Of a stretch of 14,853 bases of DNA, positions 10,592 through 14,853 are shown piece after piece (position 1 is the first letter of the stretch; every line of letters starts with the position of its first letter). The stretch comes from an uncultured Lachnospiraceae bacterium (GTDB lineage: Bacteria; Bacillota; Clostridia; Lachnospirales; Lachnospiraceae): the NCBI GenBank assembly GCA_910579395.1, contig CAJTUC010000056.1:1-14853 (forward strand). Direction: 5' to 3'. The notes beneath the pieces were generated by a model. The model was not told the origin of the DNA. It searched no databases and worked only from the letters and a program-made list of their open reading frames with translations. A program made the position numbers and the translations under genes.

Positions 10592-12026
10592 AAGAGATAC
10601 GGCAGAAGTCGGTAAAGCAGACAAAGAACAACGGGAGAAGCAGGACATTGGAGAACAGAAGAAGAAAAAAGTACGATTCATAAAGAGAGTGTTCCTGTTA
10701 TGGATTGTCTATGCAGTTATCTGTCTGGTTATACCGCCCCTTTTTCATAAAACGGTTTCAGAACAGGAGGCGGCATATAGCGGCAGGGCAGGGCAGCAGG
10801 AGCGGGTGCTCAGCATCGATGATAATATGGATGCACTGCTGTGGAGGCTGCGGTTGATAAATGCGGCGCAGGAAAGAATCGTATTGTGTACATTTGACTT
10901 CCGGGATGATGACAGTGGACGCGATATCATGGCAGCTCTTTTTCAGGCAGCGGAAAGAGGAGTTGATGTGCGGATCATGGTGGACGGAATTAACGGAACG
11001 CTGTACCTCACCGGGAGCGGGAATTTCAGGGAACTGGCAGCTCATGAAAATGTGCAGGTGAAGTTCTATAACCCCGTAAATCTTCTGCTGCCGTGGAAAA
11101 TCAATTATCGTATGCATGATAAATATCTGATTGCGGATGACTATGCCTATATTCTTGGCGGGCGGAATACGAATAATTTATTCTTGGGGAATTATGCGGA
11201 TTCGTATAATGAGGACAGAGATATTCTGGTATATGAAACCGTGCCGGGAGAGGGCTGCTCTTACCGGCAGCTTCAGCAGTATTTTGACCAGATATGGAAT
11301 CTTCCATGTGCAGAGCCTTATAGAAAAACTGTATACGGAAAGGGCGTTTTGGAAGAACATTATCTGGCAGTCAGAGAAACATATCCGGAAGCGTTTACAG
11401 AAATTGAGTGGGAAAAGGAAACAGTGGAAACGCAGGGAATTGAACTATGTACGAATCCAATGAAGCCGGAAAACAAATCTCCGCAGTTATGGGATAGACT
11501 GATAAAGGAGATGGAACAGGGAAGGGACATTGTGATACAGACTCCGTATATCATATGCAGCAGAGCGATGTATCAGGATTTGACAGATATTACAAATGAG
11601 GCAGAGGTTGGATTGATCATCAATGCAGTGGAGGGCGGCGCGAATCCTTTTGGGTGTACAGACTATCTGAATCAAAGGAACAGGATACATAGTACGGGAA
11701 TTCATACTTATGAATACTTGGGCGGGCAGGCGCTTCATACCAAGACAATACTGATAGAAAACAATATCAGCATAGTAGGATCCTGTAATCTGGATATGAG
11801 GAGCGTTTATCTGGATACGGAAATGATGCTGGTCATTGATTGTGAAGAACTAAATGCATCCATCCGAAGTCAGACAGAAGAATTAAAAGAACACAGCCGT
11901 CATATTTTTCCAAACGGAACAGTGGAAGATGGAATAGAGTATCAACCCGTAGAGCAGGGGATATCGAAGAAAATATTTTATGGGATTCTCCGTGTGCTGA
12001 TATTTCCGTTCCGGCATTTACTTTGA
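10563..12026 (+). CDS. Membrane-anchored phospholipase D / cardiolipin synthase-like protein
   Basis: A 487-aa enzyme of the phospholipase D superfamily. I chose ATG 10563 because AGGGA (10550-10554) is 8 bases before it; ATG 10557 and a TTG at 10518 are alternatives. A Lys/Glu-rich cytoplasmic stretch is followed by one membrane helix (FLLWIVYAVICLVIPPLF, about residues 43-60). The two catalytic repeats are visible: first H185-D-K-x4-D with GGRN after it, second H392-T-K-x4-E with G-S-x-N and DMRS. The first resembles ClsC/YmdC-type cardiolipin synthases (R-M-H-x-K). In the second the usual Asp is Glu. The likely reaction is phosphatidyl transfer or hydrolysis at the membrane, making cardiolipin or remodelling phospholipid. 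It is a single-gene unit with decayed genes on both sides. Confidence 0.88.
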   Translation: MVQVYLLKFKRDTAEVGKADKEQREKQDIGEQKKKKVRFIKRVFLLWIVYAVICLVIPPLFHKTVSEQEAAYSGRAGQQERVLSIDDNMDALLWRLRLINAAQERIVLCTFDFRDDDSGRDIMAALFQAAERGVDVRIMVDGINGTLYLTGSGNFRELAAHENVQVKFYNPVNLLLPWKINYRMHDKYLIADDYAYILGGRNTNNLFLGNYADSYNEDRDILVYETVPGEGCSYRQLQQYFDQIWNLPCAEPYRKTVYGKGVLEEHYLAVRETYPEAFTEIEWEKETVETQGIELCTNPMKPENKSPQLWDRLIKEMEQGRDIVIQTPYIICSRAMYQDLTDITNEAEVGLIINAVEGGANPFGCTDYLNQRNRIHSTGIHTYEYLGGQALHTKTILIENNISIVGSCNLDMRSVYLDTEMMLVIDCEELNASIRSQTEELKEHSRHIFPNGTVEDGIEYQPVEQGISKKIFYGILRVLIFPFRHLL

Positions 12027-12126
12027 TGCGAGCGGCTGCTCCATGCAGGGAAACCATAGAAGCGTAAAGAAAACAACTGGAATTGCTGAAAATCAAGGCA
12101 TAAGGACAGTTATCCTGATACCTTGA

Positions 12127-12240
12127 AAGTTATGGAGAGTGGAGAACGGTAAGTTTGCCGAGCATTGGGATGTAATGGAAACGATTGCAGATAAGGAAAG
12201 CTGGCAGAATACAAATGCTGTCCGCTCTGCTGCAGCAGGA
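12127..12240 (+). pseudogene. NTF2/SnoaL-like protein fragment
   Basis: One frame reads LWRVENGKFAEHWDVMETIA then DKESWQN. The pattern D/W-x-F-E-N-G-K-I-x-E-H-W-D-V-x-Q is the C-terminal strand of NTF2-like/SnoaL-type proteins. The frame is blocked on both sides and no start codon fits. Downstream pieces, in shifting frames, read DCPKEFPIAKWM (about 12268-12305) and DVYNKNIKNELSECG (about 12300-12345); they might be the iron-sulfur tail of an aldo/keto reductase, but that is a guess. The rest of 12027-12377 holds nothing I can support. Confidence 0.5.
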
Positions 12241-12377
12241 CTATGATCCAGCTGCTGTACTTAAGATTGTCCGAAGGAATTCCCGATTGCTAAATGGATG
12301 TTTATAATAAAAACATCAAGAACGAACTGAGTGAATGTGGTGAATCATAGGAAAAAGAAGAAAAAGGAGAAAATGTT

Positions 12378-12561
12378 ATGGTCATAAAATTAAAACCGGG
12401 AATTGCATTTTTCTTGACAGCGATGCTGATGGCGAATCTGACGGCCTGCGGGCAAAAAGAAAATACGAACGCTGTGGGAACAGAAAAACCATGTAGAGAA
12501 TCTGGAACAGTACGATACTGTTATTCTTGGTTTTCCTTATATTTCCTTTCCTTATATTTGA
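12378..12561 (+). pseudogene. Lipoprotein-flavodoxin remnant with internal deletion and frameshift
   Basis: From ATG 12378 (AAAAAGGAG upstream) the frame encodes a lipoprotein signal peptide: basic MVIKLKPG, hydrophobic core, then L-T-A-C lipobox and a Gln/Asn/Thr linker to about 12490. In the next frame, from 12493, follows VENLEQYDTVILGFP, the flavodoxin strand and loop Y-D-T-V-x-x-G-x-P. The FMN phosphate loop and about a hundred residues between these two parts are missing, and the second frame ends at 12559. A 15-bp imperfect tandem duplication (12532-12546, 12547-12561) sits at the broken end. The intact relative would be an exported FMN-binding flavodoxin lipoprotein. Left as is, the first frame runs on to 12635 as nonsense. 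Confidence 0.6.
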
Positions 12562-12582
12562 CCCCCCTTACAAGGCTGCATA

Positions 12583-12611
12583 TTGACTTTTGGTATTCAG
12601 AGATGTATAAT
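12583..12611 (+). promoter_or_regulatory. Strong sigma-A promoter of the marR gene
   Basis: TTGACT (12583-12588), a 17-base spacer and a perfect TATAAT (12606-12611). It starts within 25 bases of the end of the flavodoxin remnant. Confidence 0.85.
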
Positions 12612-12624
12612 GCTTTATATTACA

Positions 12625-12634
12625 TAGAATTCTA
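12625..12634. promoter_or_regulatory. MarR operator, site 1
   Basis: TAGAATTCTA, a perfect 10-bp palindrome just downstream of the -10 box, near the transcription start. The same sequence recurs at 13111 and, with one change, at 13230. Confidence 0.65.
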
Positions 12635-12655
12635 ATTATTTTGAGGGGCGTCGTT

Positions 12656-13084
12656 ATGGATGAAAAAAAATTAATGGAGAAGTATGATAAACTGAACAGG
12701 AAAATGCAGCGGTACTTTGCAAGTTTTTTTTCTGATTCCCAATTGACTTGTATTCAAGGGCTTGTTCTTCATTACATAATCGTAGAATCTGAGCGGAGGG
12801 ATGTTTTTCCAAAGGATTTGGAAGAATTTCTGGGAATCAAAGGGTCATCTGTTACGAGTCTGATCAACAATCTGGAGCAGGGAGGTTATTTACGCCGGGA
12901 AAGTCTGGAATCTGATGGAAGGTATAAAAAGCTGATGCTTACGGAAAAGACCAGAGAGATGCAGGAGGATATTTTAAGACGGGTTTATGATTACATGGCC
13001 AGTATGTTTGCTGGCATATCAGAGGAAAACTTAAAAATTTTTGAGTCTGTAATTATGCAGATGACTAAAAACGCAGATAAGTAA
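12656..13084 (+). CDS. MarR-family transcriptional regulator
   Basis: A 142-aa protein of normal MarR length. GAGGGG at 12643-12648 is 7 bases before ATG 12656; a TTG at 12641 is in frame but lies inside the ribosome binding site. The winged helix-turn-helix covers about residues 30-95: LTCIQGLVLHYIIVESERRD, then DLEEFLGIKGSSVTSLINNL (recognition helix) and GGYLRRESLESDGRYKKLML (wing, with the typical D-x-R). Flanking helices form the dimer interface. Its operators at its own promoter and before the MATE gene imply repression of both, relieved by a toxic compound, as in the MepR/MepA pair of staphylococci. It keeps no redox-sensing cysteine at the usual N-terminal place. Confidence 0.92.
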   Translation: MDEKKLMEKYDKLNRKMQRYFASFFSDSQLTCIQGLVLHYIIVESERRDVFPKDLEEFLGIKGSSVTSLINNLEQGGYLRRESLESDGRYKKLMLTEKTREMQEDILRRVYDYMASMFAGISEENLKIFESVIMQMTKNADK

Positions 13085-13110
13085 AGCGCAATACATTTTG
13101 CCTATATAGT

Positions 13111-13120
13111 TAGAATTCTA
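13111..13120. promoter_or_regulatory. MarR operator, site 2
   Basis: GT followed by TAGAATTCTA (palindrome at 13111-13120). Directly after it comes TTGATT-N16-GATATT (13122-13149), a possible promoter for the MATE gene that this site would block. Confidence 0.6.
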
Positions 13121-13194
13121 TTTGATTTTCGGCAGAATGGAGATGATATTTTTGTTTACAAAAATAAAAACAGGTTTGCGGCCGGCGCGTTCCG

Positions 13195-13219
13195 TTCCGC
13201 TGAAATGCGGAAATTTTTA
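13195..13219 (+). terminator. Terminator-like hairpin between marR and the MATE gene
   Basis: TTCCGC and GCGGAA form a perfect 6-bp stem with a 6-base loop, followed by ATTTTTAT. It would reduce read-through into the MATE gene. Confidence 0.5.
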
Positions 13220-13229
13220 TCTAATTAGT

Positions 13230-13239
13230 TAGAAGTCTA
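13230..13239. promoter_or_regulatory. MarR operator, site 3
   Basis: AGT-TAGAAGTCTA-AG: the site 2 sequence with one base changed, 62-71 bases before the MATE start codon. Sites 2 and 3 both contain GTTAGA, the signature half-site reported for MepR. Confidence 0.6.
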
Positions 13240-13300
13240 AGTAAAATAACGAGTATTTATTTTTATAAAAGATTTTATTGGAAAAAAGGGAGGAAATATT

Positions 13301-14674
13301 ATGGATAAAGTATCAACTGTAGAAAATCCACTTGGATATGAACGGGTGGGAAAGCTGCTGGCAAGGTATGCTGTCCCCAGCATCATTTCCCTGATCATCA
13401 ATTCACTCTATAACATGGTAGACCAGATTTTTATCGGGCAGGGGGTAGGCTTTCTTGGAAATGGTGCAACAAATATTATCGCCCCAATCTCTACCATAGC
13501 GATTGCGGTATCAACTTTGTTTGGTGATGGTGCTGCCGCTTATTTCAGCCTGCATTTAGGGAAAGGGGAACCGGAGAAGGCAGCGAAAGGTGTTGGAAAT
13601 TCGCTGGTGTCGTCTGCTGCCATAAGCATTACTTTTGCGGTTCTTGCGTTTGTCTTTTTGCGGCCGCTTTGTATACTGTTCGGCGCGACAGAAAATATCC
13701 TTCCGTATGCGATTGGGTATGGCCGTATCATTGTGATTGGTTTTCCTTTTGTAATCGTGGGAACAGTCATTAATTCCGCGATCCGTACAGACGGCAGTCC
13801 GAAATACGCAATGTTTGCAATGATGATCGGAGCTGTTATCAACACAGCTTTGGATCCTGTTTTTATTTTCGTGTTCCAATGGGGTGTGGAAGGTGCGGCG
13901 TTTGCCACTATTTTCAGTCAGTTTATTGGATTTTTATGTAATTTTGCCTACCTTTTCCGCTTTAAGAGTATCAGTTTGAAAAAAAACTCTTTTTTGATAG
14001 AACTACGCATGATCGGGCGGATTGCCAGTCTGGGGTTTGCCAGTTGCTTTAACAACCTGACATCTACAGTGGTTGCCATGGTTTCCAACAATCTGCTGAC
14101 AAAATATGGCGCTCTTACAGAATTTGGCCCGGATATTCCCATCACAACCTTCGGACTGTGCATGCAAGTAAGCATGATTGCATTTTCTGTTGGAATTGGT
14201 GTGGCGAGTGGAAGCCAGCCAATCTTGGGATTCAATTATGGCGCGGAAAAGTATAAGCGGGTAAAACAGACATTTCTGCTGAGTGCGGGAATCTGTACTT
14301 TGATCACGATTGCGGCATGGATTATTTTCCAGTGCTTTCCGTTGCAGCTCATCCGTATCTTTGGTACAGAATCAGAGCTGTACGAGAAGTTTGCAGTCCA
14401 GTGTTTTCATATTTATTTACTGCTGACTTTTTTGAATGGCCTCCAGATGTGTACAGGTGTTTTGTTTCAGGCAATTGGTCAGCCGGTAAAGGCGGCGGTT
14501 GCATCTCTGTCCAAACAATTATTGTTTTATGTGCCGGCAATGCTGATCGTGTCCAGAATCTCAGGGCTGACAGGAGTTTTGTGGGCAGGACCCATTGCTG
14601 ATGCGCTGGCTTTTATACTGTGTTTCATTCTTTGTGTACATGAATTAAAGAAAATGGAAGGGATGGAAGCATGA
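13301..14674 (+). CDS. MATE-family multidrug efflux transporter (MepA-like)
   Basis: A 457-aa protein with 12 hydrophobic segments, the usual MATE length. The N-terminal part reads LARYAVPSIISLIINSLYNM followed by VDQIFIGQGVG, the typical start of the first MATE repeat; the second repeat begins near ASLGFASCFNNLTSTVVAMV, and includes GVASGSQPILGFNYGAEKYK, another family hallmark. It would export cationic drugs or dyes in exchange for Na+ or H+. GGGAGG at 13288-13293 is 7 bases upstream. It is preceded by two MarR operator copies and a terminator-like hairpin. The last codons overlap the start of the next gene by ATGA, suggesting translational coupling. Confidence 0.93.
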   Translation: MDKVSTVENPLGYERVGKLLARYAVPSIISLIINSLYNMVDQIFIGQGVGFLGNGATNIIAPISTIAIAVSTLFGDGAAAYFSLHLGKGEPEKAAKGVGNSLVSSAAISITFAVLAFVFLRPLCILFGATENILPYAIGYGRIIVIGFPFVIVGTVINSAIRTDGSPKYAMFAMMIGAVINTALDPVFIFVFQWGVEGAAFATIFSQFIGFLCNFAYLFRFKSISLKKNSFLIELRMIGRIASLGFASCFNNLTSTVVAMVSNNLLTKYGALTEFGPDIPITTFGLCMQVSMIAFSVGIGVASGSQPILGFNYGAEKYKRVKQTFLLSAGICTLITIAAWIIFQCFPLQLIRIFGTESELYEKFAVQCFHIYLLLTFLNGLQMCTGVLFQAIGQPVKAAVASLSKQLLFYVPAMLIVSRISGLTGVLWAGPIADALAFILCFILCVHELKKMEGMEA

Positions 14675-14802
14675 TAAGTCATAAAGAACAAATATCAGAA
14701 AAAAGCACAAAAGAAACCTGGTATATTTCGTTCTCTGTAAGCAATAGCCTGTATGCCGTGGAATTATCGTTTGTGTTTAGGCCACTTACCAATGATTTTT
14801 GA
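14671..14802 (+). pseudogene. 5' part of a CheW-like gene, interrupted
   Basis: The ATG overlaps the MATE stop by ATGA. Forty-three codons follow: a polar start, then ETWYISFSVSNSLYAVELSF, which fits the first strands of CheW-type adaptor domains (F-x-V-x-x-x-x-Y-A-V-E-L-x-x-V, as in chemotaxis scaffold proteins). The frame then turns into F-R-P-L-T-N-D-F and stops at 14800-14802, where CheW proteins would continue with E-I and the next strands for about 100 more residues. The sequence character changes near 14770-14780, which suggests an insertion into the gene. A CheW role beside a MATE pump would be unexpected, so other families with this strand pattern remain possible. Confidence 0.4.
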
Positions 14803-14808
14803 CGCAAA

Positions 14809-14853
14809 ATGGCAAAATTTCTGCGTAAGAAAAATACCTATGCCAATGCCGGT
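14809..14853 (+). CDS. Possible start of an open reading frame running off the window
   Basis: From ATG 14809 the frame reads MAKFLRKKNTYANAG and is open to the last base. It begins just past the point where the CheW-like gene is broken. It could be the start of a transposase gene, but no ribosome binding site is seen and 15 residues are too few to identify a family. Confidence 0.2.
   Translation, partial: MAKFLRKKNTYANAG

Noticed and set aside
1..14853. CRISPR array, tRNA or rRNA genes
   Set aside because: No regularly spaced direct repeats, no cloverleaf with CCA end and no rRNA-like stretch were seen on either strand.

Overview
The window looks like chromosomal DNA of a Lachnospiraceae-type Clostridium (Bacillota). 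This rests on moderate GC, strong AGGAGG-type ribosome binding sites, ECF sigma factor/membrane anti-sigma pairs, DxNxDG secreted proteins and the general character of the proteins. No rRNA, tRNA or CRISPR array was seen.

Region 1 (1-1600) is accessory and partly decayed. It holds the C-terminal end of an Rpn-type nuclease/transposase, a terminator, a small TnpW-like transposon protein, a flavodoxin that has lost its N-terminus to a frame disruption, and a segment bounded by inverted copies of a TTTACACT motif that carries a 63-aa minus-strand gene of unknown function.

Region 2 (1608-3813) is a self-contained drug-efflux module. A TetR repressor has two palindromic operators on its own promoter, and an MFS exporter has a related operator in front of it. 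A long, nearly perfect inverted repeat closes the module.

Region 3 (3858-9694) is the most interesting part. It is an extracytoplasmic-function (ECF) sigma locus with two sigma factors. On the minus strand, an ECF sigma overlaps a single-pass anti-sigma-like protein. Divergently from it runs a large secreted protein. A second ECF sigma follows, in an operon with two cytoplasmic-looking proteins of unknown function whose N-termini share the pattern M-x-V-x-G-I-G, and a strong terminator ends it. Three candidate ECF-type promoters of the form TGnAAC-N16/17-(C/T)GTA sit before the first sigma, the secreted protein and the second sigma, so the three transcription units may form one envelope-stress or secretion regulon.

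Region 4 (9700-12561) has two intact genes: a putative zinc-ribbon protein with its own promoter and terminator, and a membrane-anchored phospholipase D/cardiolipin-synthase-like enzyme. Around them lie fragments of genes: a WYL-type regulator tail, a nitroreductase piece, an NTF2/SnoaL-like piece and a lipoprotein-flavodoxin remnant. It appears to be a decayed redox-gene neighbourhood.

Region 5 (12583-14674) is a second efflux module: a MarR regulator and a MATE exporter (MepR/MepA-like layout), with three copies of a TTAGAAnTCTAA operator. The start of a CheW-like gene overlaps the MATE stop codon, but it is cut short near the right edge, probably by an insertion.
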